Below, piece after piece: positions 16,690 to 25,955 of a stretch of 64,000 bases of DNA. Below the pieces are notes generated by a model. That model did not search any database. It was not told where the DNA came from and saw only the letters and a program-made list of their open reading frames with translations. This stretch comes from Alteripontixanthobacter sp. (lineage in GTDB: Bacteria > Pseudomonadota > Alphaproteobacteria > Sphingomonadales > Sphingomonadaceae): the NCBI GenBank assembly GCA_039968605.1, contig JBDVPM010000008.1, forward strand, positions 2,346,968 through 2,410,967, given 5' to 3'. The first letter of the stretch is position 1. Every line of letters starts with the position of its first letter. A program made the position numbers and the translations under genes.

Positions 16690-16745
16690 ACCCGTTCATC
16701 CTGAGGAGCGAAGGCTTTGCCTGAACGTCTCGAAGGACCACCAGC
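16690..16745. repeat. Candidate dispersed intergenic repeat (REP-like)
   Basis: The gap after the ligase gene contains TTCATCCTGAG and a terminal CTCGAAGGACCACC. I recall similar strings in REP-like intergenic repeats of sphingomonad and Erythrobacter genomes. Only one copy occurs in the window, so dispersal cannot be shown here. A short GGCC/GGCC hairpin (about 16637-16647) lies just upstream and could weakly terminate ligase transcripts. Confidence 0.4.
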
Positions 16746-16755
16746 GGATGCTTGG

Positions 16756-17355
16756 TCAGTCCAGCGCCCCCAACGCCCCCAACGCCTCCGCATGGTGCCT
16801 CGCATTCTCGGCATAATGCGCCACGCCCATGCGCATCCCGGCAATTGCTCCGTCGCTCAGATCCTTCAGCTTCTTGGCCGGACGTCCCGCCCACAATTCG
16901 CGTGTCCCCATCACCTTGCCTTCGGTCAGCATCGCGCCCGCTGCCAGCATGGCGTCACTGGCGATCACCGCCTTGTTCATCGCGATGGCGCCAAGGCCGA
17001 CGAAGCCGCGATTGTGAATCGTGCAGCCATGGACCATCGCCATGTGGCCGATCAGCACATCGTCGCCGATAATCAGCGGACTTCCTTCGGGGTCGCCGGG
17101 TCGCGGCGGGTCGCAATGGAGGATGCTGCCATCCTGCACATTCGTGCCCGTGCCGATGCGGATCTTAAACACGTCGGCGCGCAGCACGCAATTGTACCAG
17201 ATGCTCGAGCCTGCACCGATCTCGACATCGCCGATAATGGTGCAGCCGGGGGCGATAAAGGCGCTATCGTGGATCTTGGGCGTCTTGCCGTGGATCGGGA
17301 CGATGTTCACGCCCGGTCGGATTACGGGCCGGTTGCCGGATGTGTCGGTGGTCAT
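16756..17355 (-). CDS. Gamma-carbonic anhydrase family protein
   Basis: This 199-residue left-handed beta-helix (hexapeptide-repeat) protein has the metal histidine pattern of gamma-carbonic anhydrases: HCD near residue 81, and IGHMAMVHGC with two more histidines. Such proteins hydrate CO2 or act as structural homologues. The start at 17355 lies one base after the stop of the MFS/spermidine-synthase gene, so the two are co-transcribed. Whether it is an active anhydrase is not decidable from sequence. Confidence 0.88.
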   Translation of the reverse strand: MTTDTSGNRPVIRPGVNIVPIHGKTPKIHDSAFIAPGCTIIGDVEIGAGSSIWYNCVLRADVFKIRIGTGTNVQDGSILHCDPPRPGDPEGSPLIIGDDVLIGHMAMVHGCTIHNRGFVGLGAIAMNKAVIASDAMLAAGAMLTEGKVMGTRELWAGRPAKKLKDLSDGAIAGMRMGVAHYAENARHHAEALGALGALD

Positions 17356-17356
17356 G

Positions 17357-19579
17357 TCAGTATCCCAGCACGTTTCGCCATTGGATGTAAGGCAGGATGG
17401 AGGCGAAATCGTCCGTCCAGACCTGCTCGGCCGGCTCGGGCAGTTCTTCCCATTCCGAATCGCTGCGCAATTCGCGCAGGTGTTCCAGCCGGGTATCGTC
17501 GCGCGACAGCACCACCCACATCGACGGGCTGATACCCGGCGCTAGATCTTCCCGGTCGATGCGCACTGCAGCTGAAAAGCCGTGCTCGCGGGCCAGCGCC
17601 GCGATCATCGGGCGCAGGTCGATGAAGCGGTTGGAGATATGTACCGCCATCAAGCCGTCATCGTCCAGCCGCGAGGCATACAGCGCGAACGCCTCGCTGG
17701 TGACCAGATGGAGCGGGATCGCATCCGAGCTGAACGCATCGATCACCAGCGCATCGAAGCTTTGCAGAGCGGAGCGTTCCAGTTCCAGCCGGGCATCGCC
17801 GATATGGATCGGGGCCTGCGGTGCGCACTCGCGCAGGAAAGTGAACTGGCCGCGCTGTGAAAATTCGAGCACCAGCGGATCGATTTCGAAAAATTCGTAT
17901 TGCTGATCTGGCGTGCGGTAACAGGCCAGCGTTCCCACACCCAGCCCCACCACCCCGACGCGCGCATCGTCGCCGGCAATTTCCGCAAGGTTTTCCAGCG
18001 CAGCGCCCACGCCGGTATCCGCGCCGTAATAGGTGGTGGGCGCAAGCTCCACCCCTTCGCCAGTGAATTGCAGCCCGTGCAGCGTGGTCCCATGTGTCAG
18101 GCCGCGCGCACCGGGCAATTGCTCTTCGCGCACCGTATAGACACCGAAATAGCTCCGCTCGCGTGCGCCTTCCACGCTGGAGGCCAGCGTCTGATAGCCG
18201 CCCCGGCCCAGCATCAGTGCCAACAGAACCGCGACCACCGCCCAGCGCTTGCCCAGCAGCAATATGCCGCCAACCGCACCTACCGTCATGGCCACGATCA
18301 CCAGTGTATCGCGCCCGGCGATCACCCAGCCATTGATCAGTCCCGACAGCACGACCACCACCAGCACTATCGCCAGCACCGCGACGCGCCGCGCGCGCGG
18401 ATCGAGGCCGTGCCGGTCCATCCAGCCGATCAGCGGCCGGTCCGGCAGCAGCGCCAGCGCCGCAAGCACAAGGATGGGATGCTCCCAAACCCAATCGAAC
18501 AGCAGCGGCGCGAGCAGCGCGGTAAATAATCCGCCCAGCGCCCCGCCCGCGCTCATCACAAGGTAGAACAGGGTCAGTCTTTCCGGCGGAGGGCGATCGT
18601 TGAACAGGCGGCGATGCAGCGCCACGGCCACGACCAGCAGCATGGTGATGGTCGCAAAGCCGGTCGCCAGACTATCCGCTCCGCTGCTCACCATCGCCAT
18701 CGCCCCGGTCAAAAGCAGCACCACCGGCGCGATCCGGGTCAATATACGGCCGATCCGGCTATGTTCGTTGAACGCGAAGACGAAGCTGAGCAGATACAGC
18801 CCGAGCGGAATTACCCAGAGCAGCGGCATCGCCACAATGTCGGTGGTGAGATGGGTCGTCGTCGACAGCATCAGCCCCGAAGGCACCGCAGCCAGCGCCA
18901 GCCACAGGGCAATACGTCTCCAGCCGATTGGTTCTGCCGCTTCGCCGGCCGGCAGATCCTCGCTGCTGCTATCCGCTTGCCAGCGGGCGCGCGCGGCGAA
19001 GATCACCAGCAGCACCAGCGCGCCATAGCCCGCGCTCCACACAATGCTCTGCATTCCGAGCGAGAAGCGCGGCTCGACCAGCACCGGATAGGCGATCAGC
19101 CCGGTAAAGCTGCCCAAATTGGAGGCTGCGTACAGCCAGTAAGGGTCGCCCGCGCTGCGGTCGGCGGCATACCAACGCTGCATCAGCGGTGCCTGCGCCG
19201 ATACCGCGAAGAACACCGGTCCGATGGTCGCCAGAAACAGCAAAGGCACCCACAGGGCTTCCAGTCCGCTGGCTGGCGGCGGCAAGTCGGCCAGCGCGAA
19301 AGGCAGCGTCAGCCCGGCAAGCACCAGCACCGCGATATGGATCAGCGCCTGTGTGCGGATCGCAAAGCGTCCTATCGCATGGGCATAGGCATAACCGCCG
19401 AGCAGCAGCGCCTGATAAACCAACATCGCGCTGTTCCACACGGCCGGCGCACCGCCCAGCCGGGGCAACGCCATCCGCGCGACCAGCGGCTGGACCAGGA
19501 ACAGCAGGAAACTGCCCGCAAGAATGGTGGCCACGAACAACCAGCGCGAACGGATTGCGCCTTGCGACTGCGAGATCAT
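17357..19579 (-). CDS. Fused MFS-like membrane protein/spermidine synthase-like protein
   Basis: The 740-residue protein has an N-terminal half with about 12 hydrophobic segments (first one LFVATILAGSFLLFLVQPLV) and a C-terminal class I methyltransferase/spermidine-synthase-like domain (VGVVGLGVGTLACYRTPDQQ, FFEIDPLVLEF, ARLELE, FDALVIDAFSSDAIP). Such fusions are common in proteobacteria and their substrate is mostly unknown. The ATG at 19579 overlaps the GNAT stop as ATGA; a longer in-frame start at 19813 would lie inside the GNAT gene and is rejected. It is followed after one base by the gamma-carbonic anhydrase gene. Confidence 0.85.
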   Translation of the reverse strand: MISQSQGAIRSRWLFVATILAGSFLLFLVQPLVARMALPRLGGAPAVWNSAMLVYQALLLGGYAYAHAIGRFAIRTQALIHIAVLVLAGLTLPFALADLPPPASGLEALWVPLLFLATIGPVFFAVSAQAPLMQRWYAADRSAGDPYWLYAASNLGSFTGLIAYPVLVEPRFSLGMQSIVWSAGYGALVLLVIFAARARWQADSSSEDLPAGEAAEPIGWRRIALWLALAAVPSGLMLSTTTHLTTDIVAMPLLWVIPLGLYLLSFVFAFNEHSRIGRILTRIAPVVLLLTGAMAMVSSGADSLATGFATITMLLVVAVALHRRLFNDRPPPERLTLFYLVMSAGGALGGLFTALLAPLLFDWVWEHPILVLAALALLPDRPLIGWMDRHGLDPRARRVAVLAIVLVVVVLSGLINGWVIAGRDTLVIVAMTVGAVGGILLLGKRWAVVAVLLALMLGRGGYQTLASSVEGARERSYFGVYTVREEQLPGARGLTHGTTLHGLQFTGEGVELAPTTYYGADTGVGAALENLAEIAGDDARVGVVGLGVGTLACYRTPDQQYEFFEIDPLVLEFSQRGQFTFLRECAPQAPIHIGDARLELERSALQSFDALVIDAFSSDAIPLHLVTSEAFALYASRLDDDGLMAVHISNRFIDLRPMIAALAREHGFSAAVRIDREDLAPGISPSMWVVLSRDDTRLEHLRELRSDSEWEELPEPAEQVWTDDFASILPYIQWRNVLGY

Positions 19580-20121
19580 TGCGGCGGATCCTTGCGATAG
19601 AGTACATGTGCGCGCAGCGGATCGCCTGGCATGAGGCTGGGATGTTCGAAATCGCGGCTGGAAATATGGTGCATACCGAGCCGTTCCATCAGGGCCCGGC
19701 TGCGCATATTGTTCTGCGAAGTGATCGCGATCACAGCCTCGCCGGGGCGGTTGGCGAATGCCCAGCCAATCGCCGCTTGCGCCGCCTCGCTGGCATACCC
19801 CTTGCCCCAGCAATCATGGGCCAGCCGCCAGCCGATTTCCAGTTCGCCGGCAATCGGCGCAATATGGCCGCGCACCAGCCCGCAAAAGCCGATTACGCGG
19901 GAATCGCTCTTGCGTTCTAACGCCCAGAAAGTGTGTCCGAAATCCAGCGAACGCGCCTGCAAATCGGCGACCAGCGCGGCGCTGCCCTGCCGGGTCATCA
20001 GCGGTCCCAGCGTGGCCATCACACGTTCGTCGGAGCCGAGGCGGTGGAAATCGTCCACATCTTCCTCCCCGCGCCAGTCGCGCAGCACCAGCCGCTCGGT
20101 TTCCAGCTGGAACTCAGCCAT
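19576..20121 (-). CDS. GNAT family N-acetyltransferase (RimJ/RimL-like)
   Basis: This 181-residue acetyltransferase begins LETERLVLRDWRGEEDVDDFHRL, the typical start of the RimJ/RimL-type GNAT subfamily. Further on it shows IAPIAGELEIGWRLAHDCWGKGYASEAAQAAIGWAF, the acetyl-CoA-binding motif A region. The substrate is unknown. It overlaps hemB by 8 bp upstream and the MFS/spermidine-synthase gene by 4 bp downstream, so it is part of a tight leftward operon. Confidence 0.88.
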   Translation of the reverse strand: MAEFQLETERLVLRDWRGEEDVDDFHRLGSDERVMATLGPLMTRQGSAALVADLQARSLDFGHTFWALERKSDSRVIGFCGLVRGHIAPIAGELEIGWRLAHDCWGKGYASEAAQAAIGWAFANRPGEAVIAITSQNNMRSRALMERLGMHHISSRDFEHPSLMPGDPLRAHVLYRKDPPQ

Positions 20122-21109
20122 TCAGCAGGCGGGCGGCGTGGGCGGCGTGATAGGTCAGCACCCCGGTGCATCCGGCGCGTTTGAAGCCAATCAGCTTTTC
20201 CATCAGCAGCGCGTCTCGGTCGCCCACTCCGGCGGCCGCGCCTGCTTCGATCAGCGCGTATTCGCCGCTGACCTGATAGGCGAAGATCGGCACGCCGAAG
20301 CGTTGTTTCGCGCGGTAGATGATGTCGAGATAGGCGAGGCCGGGCTTGACCATCACGCTGTCCGCACCCTCGGCAATGTCGAGCGCGATCTCGCGCAGCG
20401 CCTCGTCGCCATTGGCCGGGTCCATCTGGTAACTTTTCTTGTCGCCCTTCAGCAATCCGCCGCTACCCACCGCATCGCGGAACGGGCCGTAAAAGGCGCT
20501 GGCATATTTGGCGGCATAGGCCATGATCTGGGTGTTCGGGTGGCCGTTCATTTCCAGCGCCATGCGGATGGCGTGGACGCGGCCATCCATCATGTCAGAC
20601 GGGGCGACGATATCTGCCCCCGCATCGGCCTGGTTCACGGCCTGATCGACCAGCACCGCCACCGTATCGTCGTTCACGACATAGCCCGCATCGTCCAGCA
20701 ATCCGTCCTGGCCGTGGCTGGTATAGGGGTCGAGCGCGACATCGGTGAGGATTCCGACGTCATGACCGCAGGCATCGCGCACCGCCTTGATCGCGCGGCA
20801 CATGAGGTTGTCCGGGTTGAGCGCCTCGGCTCCGTCGTCCGACCGGCGATCCGCCTGTGTGTTGGGGAACAGCGCGATCACCGGGATGCCCAGTTCCACC
20901 GCTTCCCTGGCGCGCTCCACCACCCGGTCGACCGACCAGCGCGATACGCCGGGTAGAGCCGCGACCGGCTCTTCCACGCCGCTGCCTTCGGTTACGAAAA
21001 GCGGCCAGATCAGATCCGCCGGGGTCAGCACCGTTTCGCGGTGCAACGCACGGCTCCACGCGCTGGCACGGGTGCGGCGCATTCGGATATTGGGAAAAGA
21101 CGCGGTCAT
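20114..21109 (-). CDS. hemB: Delta-aminolevulinic acid dehydratase (porphobilinogen synthase)
   Basis: HemB condenses two 5-aminolevulinates to porphobilinogen in haem synthesis. The 331-residue protein shows the Schiff-base lysine region (IMAYAAKYASAFYGPFRDA and MVKPGLAYLD). The metal-site segment reads TDVALDPYTSHGQDG, without the cysteines of zinc-type enzymes, so it should be of the magnesium/alkali-dependent type. ATG 21109 (MTASFPNIRMRR) was preferred to an upstream in-frame start at 21145. hemE and hemJ lie about 33 kb away in this window. Confidence 0.95.
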   Translation of the reverse strand: MTASFPNIRMRRTRASAWSRALHRETVLTPADLIWPLFVTEGSGVEEPVAALPGVSRWSVDRVVERAREAVELGIPVIALFPNTQADRRSDDGAEALNPDNLMCRAIKAVRDACGHDVGILTDVALDPYTSHGQDGLLDDAGYVVNDDTVAVLVDQAVNQADAGADIVAPSDMMDGRVHAIRMALEMNGHPNTQIMAYAAKYASAFYGPFRDAVGSGGLLKGDKKSYQMDPANGDEALREIALDIAEGADSVMVKPGLAYLDIIYRAKQRFGVPIFAYQVSGEYALIEAGAAAGVGDRDALLMEKLIGFKRAGCTGVLTYHAAHAARLLNG

Positions 21110-21156
21110 TCGGCGTGGTTTGGCGGATTTGCGCCGGGCGTGCAATCGCCCTGGCG

Positions 21157-22728
21157 CTAGCCAACCTCGCGGGGGGTTTCGATCTTGTCGATTTCGCGCA
21201 CCGGCTGTTCGCGTTCGGACGCTTCGGGGACCAGGTCTTCCAGAGCCGCGCCCGCATCCACGGTCTTTAGCGCTTCCAGCCGGCTGCGAAACTCGCGCAG
21301 CTCGCTGCCTTCCAGCTGCGCCCGGGTGACGAAGCGTACCGAGGACGGATTCACATGCTTGCCCCCGCGATACATCTCGTAATGGAGATGCGGACCGCTG
21401 CTCAGCCCGGTCGAACCGACATAGCCAATCACCTGCCCGCGCCGCACCTGCGCGCCATTATTCACCGCGATGCGGCTCATATGGGCATAGCCGGTCGACA
21501 GGCCGCCCGCATGGTTCACCCGCACGAACTTGCCCAGCCCGCCTTTGCGCCCGGCATAGCTGACGCGGCCATCGGTCACCGCCACGATCGGCTGGCCGTG
21601 GCCCGCCTTGAAGTCCAGCCCGCGATGCATCCTGCGATAGCCCAATATCGGGTGACGCCGCATACCATAGCTGGAGGATACCCGCCCCGGCACCGGCGCG
21701 AGCAGGCCCTGGCGCTGCTCGCCCACGCCCGACGCCTCGAAATAGCGCGCTTCGCCGCCGCCCTGCGGGGTCCATCGCATCAGCTGGGTCTGAGGCACGC
21801 CATCGCGCTCGATCCCGGCATAAAGCAATTCGCCCGCCTGCCGCTCCCCGGTCGCGGCGCGGCGATGCGCGACGATGATATCGAACGTGTCGGTGGAGCG
21901 CACGGCCCTGTCCATATCGACCTGGCCTGCCAGCACCTTGAGGTATTTCTGCACCGCGCTGGCAGGTGCACCGGCTGCACGGGCGGAACGATAGAGGCTG
22001 GGGCCGACCGTGCCGCGAATTCGCAAGGGAGTGTCGTCCACCCGGATCGGCTGGCGTTCGATGGCCAGCGTGCCGCCGGCGCGGCTTACCGCCAGTTCCA
22101 GATCGAAGCGGGCGCGGAAGCTGAGCGTATCGAGCGGTCGCGCCTTTCCCGGAGCAGGGCGGCGACCGAGTACGATGTCGATCTTGGTGCCATCCTCGAT
22201 ATCGGACAGCGTCATCTGCTGTTCCACCAACTCGCTCACCCGCTGCGCATCGCCGGAACCGACGCCAGCGCGTTGCAACATGCGCTGGAACCCGTCCCCG
22301 CGCGTCAAGGTGGCGACCAGCGCAATTTGCGGACGCTCGGGCGCACGGGCGAGCGGCTTGACCGCCTGCGTCGCGCCGCTTCGGCGTCCCGTATCGGCCC
22401 CCAGCGCCAGCGGGAGGATCATCTGGCTGCGAAATTCATCCTGCGCGGCATCGTCCATGCGCATGGCGGGCGCAGCTTCCAGCGGAGCGAAACCCGGCCA
22501 TAGAAGGATGGCCCCGGCCCCGAGCGCCAACATCGTGCCGAGCCCGCGAAACCAGCGGCGCGATCCGATATCCCGGGCCAGGTCGGGAGCGAGATCGAGC
22601 GAGGCGAATTTTTCCGATGCGCTCTGCCGCGCTTCGTCGAACCGTTCGGCAAGGCCGCGCTTGCGGCGGAAGATGGTCGCCCCGTCTGCGGAAAGGCTTT
22701 GGGGCACGATCTGGTCATGCGTCAGCAT
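21157..22728 (-). CDS. M23 family metallopeptidase, inner-membrane anchored
   Basis: The 523-residue protein has a cytoplasmic N-terminus with a basic patch, one transmembrane segment near residues 60-80 (LGTMLALGAGAILLWPGF), a long periplasmic region and a C-terminal LytM/M23 domain. Zinc motifs are HRGLDFKAGHGQP, GYAHMS and GPHLHYEMY. A domain resembling the OapA/opacity-type fold precedes the peptidase (residues about 140-230). It probably cleaves peptide crosslinks of peptidoglycan. It is divergent from the SUV3-like helicase gene. The 260 bp gap between the two contains no gene that I can support. Confidence 0.9.
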   Translation of the reverse strand: MLTHDQIVPQSLSADGATIFRRKRGLAERFDEARQSASEKFASLDLAPDLARDIGSRRWFRGLGTMLALGAGAILLWPGFAPLEAAPAMRMDDAAQDEFRSQMILPLALGADTGRRSGATQAVKPLARAPERPQIALVATLTRGDGFQRMLQRAGVGSGDAQRVSELVEQQMTLSDIEDGTKIDIVLGRRPAPGKARPLDTLSFRARFDLELAVSRAGGTLAIERQPIRVDDTPLRIRGTVGPSLYRSARAAGAPASAVQKYLKVLAGQVDMDRAVRSTDTFDIIVAHRRAATGERQAGELLYAGIERDGVPQTQLMRWTPQGGGEARYFEASGVGEQRQGLLAPVPGRVSSSYGMRRHPILGYRRMHRGLDFKAGHGQPIVAVTDGRVSYAGRKGGLGKFVRVNHAGGLSTGYAHMSRIAVNNGAQVRRGQVIGYVGSTGLSSGPHLHYEMYRGGKHVNPSSVRFVTRAQLEGSELREFRSRLEALKTVDAGAALEDLVPEASEREQPVREIDKIETPREVG

Positions 22729-22988
22729 GGCGATGCTCTGGGCGCCGCCATCCTGTTCGCTTACCTCGTCCTGATCGCGCGGAATATACAGCGCGGCCTC
22801 CCATCTGGGGTCGCGAAAAAGGTGGCAAACGGCGCGACCCGGCTCCGCTTGCTGTCATGCAGGGATTTTGCGCCAATTGAAGTTAATATCGTCCTAAGCT
22901 GCGACGAAACGAATCCCATGCGCGGCAGACTGTTTGCCCGGGCTGGCAGACCTTGCCGCCCGGCGGGCGGGATGCCATCTAGGCCGAT

Positions 22989-25616
22989 GTGACGCACTCC
23001 ACCGTCAAAGCGGTCCTCGGACCTACCAATACCGGCAAGACCCATCTGGCGATCGAGCGGATGTGCGGCCATTCCAGCGGCGCCATTGGCTTCCCGCTCC
23101 GCTTACTTGCGCGCGAGGTGTATGACCGGGTCTGCACGATCAAGCCGCCAGCCCAGGTTGCGCTGATTACCGGGGAAGAGCGTATCGAACCGCCCGATGC
23201 GCGCTATTTCCTGTGCACGGCAGAGGCCATGCCGCGAAAGCTCGACCATGCCTTTGTCGCGCTTGACGAAGCGCAATTGGGCGCGAATCCCGAACGCGGC
23301 CACATTTTTACCGACCACTTGCTAAATACGCGTGGGCGGGAGGAGACCATGCTGCTCGGCTCCGCCACGCTGGAGCCATTGGTGAAAGCGCTGGAACCCG
23401 GTGCCGAGATCACCACCCGCCCGCGTTTCTCCACGCTGACCCATATCGGGCCGCGCAAATTGTCGCGCCTGCCGCCGCGCAGCGCGATCGTGGCTTTCTC
23501 GGCCGAACAGGTTTACGCGGTCGCGGAAATGCTGCGCCGCTTCAAGGGCGGCAGCGCGGTGGTGATGGGCGCGCTCAGCCCGGAAACGCGCAACCGGCAG
23601 GTGGAACTGTTCCAGTCGGGCGAGGTGGATTACATCGTCGCTACCGATGCCATCGGCATGGGGCTGAACCTCGATCTCAACCATGTCGCCTTCGCTTCGC
23701 TGACCAAATTCGACGGGATGCGGCAGCGGCGGCTGGTTCCGGCGGAAATGTCGCAGATCGCGGGACGCGCCGGGCGGCACCAGCGCGATGGGACTTTCGG
23801 CACGCTTTCGGGCCAATCGCAATCGGTCAGGGGACGCGGCGCACCGCCGCCGGAATTTACCGAGGAAGAAATCTACGCGCTGGAAGAGCACCGCTTCAAG
23901 CCGCTCACCCATCTGTTCTGGCGCGATCCCGAACCGCGCATGGACACGTTGGAAGTGCTGATCGCCGATCTCGAGCGCGGTCCGCAGCACGAGGCGCTGC
24001 GCGCTGCACCCGAAGCGATCGATCTCGCGGTCCTCAAGCGGCTGGCCGAAGGCGGCGCGGATAGCGGGCCGGTCGATGGCGTCACGACGCCCGGCAATGT
24101 CCGCCGCTTCTGGGATGCCTGCCGATTGCCGGACTTCCGCTCCTCCGGTCCGGAAATGCATGCCCGCTTCGTCGCACGCCTCTGGCAGGATTTGCGCGGC
24201 GGCTATATCGGTGCGGATTACCTTGCCGCGCGGATTGCCGAGCTGGACAATATGCAAGGCGATATCGACACGTTGCAGGGCCGTATCGCGGCGATCCGCA
24301 GTTGGGCCTATATTTGCCAGCGGCCCGACTGGGTGCTGGCCCGCGACGAAATGGCCGCCCGCGCCCGCGCGGTGGAGGCGAAATTGTCGGACGCCCTGCA
24401 TGGGCGGCTGACCGAGCGGTTCGTCAATCGGCGGACGGCCTTGTTGATGAAGTCGCTGGGCCAGGATGCAGCCTTGTTGCCGGTGGTATTGGAGGATGAC
24501 GGAACCGTGAGCGTGGAAGACGAACCGATCGGCAGGGTGGAGGGTCTCTCGTTCAAGGTCGATCCCGGCACCCGGCATGACGATCGCAAGATGTTGCTGG
24601 CGGCGGCGGAAAAGGCGCTGCCCAGGTTGCTGGCTGCAAAGACCAGCGATCTGGCCGGCGGCGACATGGCCTCGCTGGAGCTCGCCCGCGGCGCAATCCG
24701 CTGGGACGGGCGCGTGCTGGCGCAATTGTCGCCGCGGCCTGGCAGGCTGCATCCGCAAGTCGCGCTGGTTGACGATATCGCACTGGTGCCCGAGGCCAGC
24801 CGCGCCGAATTGCAGGACTCTCTGGAAAGCTGGCTGACGGCCAAGCTGTCTCCGCTCGCCCCGCTCGGCAAACTGCTCGATGCGAGCAAGGATCCGGAGG
24901 CCGGATCGCAGGCGCGCGCATTGCTGCTGACGCTGATCGACGGGGCCGGTTTCGTCAGCCGGGAGAAAGCGGGAATCGAACATTTGCCCAAGGAAATGCG
25001 GCCTTTCCTGCGGCGGATTGGCGTCACTTTCGGGGCGCTCGACATATTCGCGCCGGCGCTGCTCAAACCCGCTCCGCGAAAATTGCTCCGCGAGATCGGG
25101 GCGGACCGCAGACCGCTGCAGGATAATATGCAATCGGTGATCGAGAGCGGAAAGGGCAGGCTTCCCGCAGGCTATCGCAACCTGGGCGCGCAGGCCGTGC
25201 GGATCGACGTTGCGGAGAAAATACTGCGCGCGGCGCATGATGCGCGGGCCAAACATAATGGCAAGCAGGTCCCGCTGGATCCGGCGCTGGCCGTTTCCAC
25301 CGGGCTGACTGCCGAAAGCTATGAGAGACTGCTCTGGCTGGCCGGGTTCCGGTTGCAGCGCGCACCCGCTTTGGCACCGGACGCTTTCGGGCCCGCTCAG
25401 GCCGATCGCTGGGAATGGCGCCCGGGAAGAACCGGGCCGCGCCAAGACAAGGGTAGGGCCAGGGGTAAGGGCAGGCCGCAGCGCGCAAATCGCGGAAAAC
25501 CTCAAGGCGGCAAGCCCGTGCCTCCCAAAACCCGCGCCCAGCCAGCTCAGCGGCCCGTCAAACAGGCCGATCCCAATGGCGCATTTGCCGGATTGGCGGA
25601 CCTGCTGAAGAAATGA
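22989..25616 (+). CDS. SUV3-like superfamily 2 RNA helicase
   Basis: The 875-residue helicase starts with GPTNTGKT (Walker A) near residue 11. It has LDEAQLG (motif II), GSATLEP (motif III), ATDAIGMGLNLDL (motif V) and QIAGRAGR (motif VI). This signature matches the SUV3 family, the helicase of the mitochondrial RNA degradosome, which alphaproteobacteria share. The C-terminal 80 residues are basic and Gly/Pro/Lys-rich, like an RNA-binding tail. The start codon is GTG at 22989; the nearby ATG at 22987 is out of frame. The S4-domain gene follows after 13 bp. Confidence 0.9.
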   Translation: MTHSTVKAVLGPTNTGKTHLAIERMCGHSSGAIGFPLRLLAREVYDRVCTIKPPAQVALITGEERIEPPDARYFLCTAEAMPRKLDHAFVALDEAQLGANPERGHIFTDHLLNTRGREETMLLGSATLEPLVKALEPGAEITTRPRFSTLTHIGPRKLSRLPPRSAIVAFSAEQVYAVAEMLRRFKGGSAVVMGALSPETRNRQVELFQSGEVDYIVATDAIGMGLNLDLNHVAFASLTKFDGMRQRRLVPAEMSQIAGRAGRHQRDGTFGTLSGQSQSVRGRGAPPPEFTEEEIYALEEHRFKPLTHLFWRDPEPRMDTLEVLIADLERGPQHEALRAAPEAIDLAVLKRLAEGGADSGPVDGVTTPGNVRRFWDACRLPDFRSSGPEMHARFVARLWQDLRGGYIGADYLAARIAELDNMQGDIDTLQGRIAAIRSWAYICQRPDWVLARDEMAARARAVEAKLSDALHGRLTERFVNRRTALLMKSLGQDAALLPVVLEDDGTVSVEDEPIGRVEGLSFKVDPGTRHDDRKMLLAAAEKALPRLLAAKTSDLAGGDMASLELARGAIRWDGRVLAQLSPRPGRLHPQVALVDDIALVPEASRAELQDSLESWLTAKLSPLAPLGKLLDASKDPEAGSQARALLLTLIDGAGFVSREKAGIEHLPKEMRPFLRRIGVTFGALDIFAPALLKPAPRKLLREIGADRRPLQDNMQSVIESGKGRLPAGYRNLGAQAVRIDVAEKILRAAHDARAKHNGKQVPLDPALAVSTGLTAESYERLLWLAGFRLQRAPALAPDAFGPAQADRWEWRPGRTGPRQDKGRARGKGRPQRANRGKPQGGKPVPPKTRAQPAQRPVKQADPNGAFAGLADLLKK

Positions 25617-25629
25617 CGGGGCCAGCCGC

Positions 25630-25890
25630 TTGAGGATCGACTTGCTGCTCTACCGCCTGCGTTTCGCGCGTAGTCGCAGCCGGGCAAAGGCGCTGGTGGA
25701 GGCAGGCCATGTGCGCCGCAGCGGAGAGCGGATCGAGCGGGCCTGCAGCGCCGTTCAGCCTGGCGATGTGCTCGCCTTTCCACTGGGCCGATCGGTGTGC
25801 GTCTTGCGGGTCGATCAGCTGCCCCAGCGGCGCGGCCCGGCCGGCGAGGCACAGCAATGCTACCACCTGATCGAGCAAACCGATCCTTGA
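25630..25890 (+). CDS. S4-domain RNA-binding protein (Hsp15/HslR-like)
   Basis: This 86-residue protein is essentially one S4 RNA-binding domain: RIDLLLYRLRFARSRSRAKALVEAGHVRRSGER with a strand-rich second half. The relatives are Hsp15-type proteins that bind stalled 50S subunits. The start is TTG at 25630, 13 bp after the helicase stop, so the pair is one transcription unit. The order helicase, S4, ferredoxin, CarD is conserved in alphaproteobacteria as far as I know. Confidence 0.88.
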   Translation: MRIDLLLYRLRFARSRSRAKALVEAGHVRRSGERIERACSAVQPGDVLAFPLGRSVCVLRVDQLPQRRGPAGEAQQCYHLIEQTDP

Positions 25891-25955
25891 CGGGCTGGAA
25901 CAAAGCGCCATAGCAGGCGCTTGAAAAAGGCGTTCAGCAGAGGAAACCGGCCCTA

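Noticed and set aside
22729-22988. Possible small gene between the M23 peptidase and the helicase
   Set aside because: The open frames here have no Shine-Dalgarno and no family pattern; the gap more likely holds two divergent promoters.
23322-25505. Open frame of 727 codons on the minus strand
   Set aside because: It lies opposite the SUV3-like helicase, whose helicase motifs are complete.
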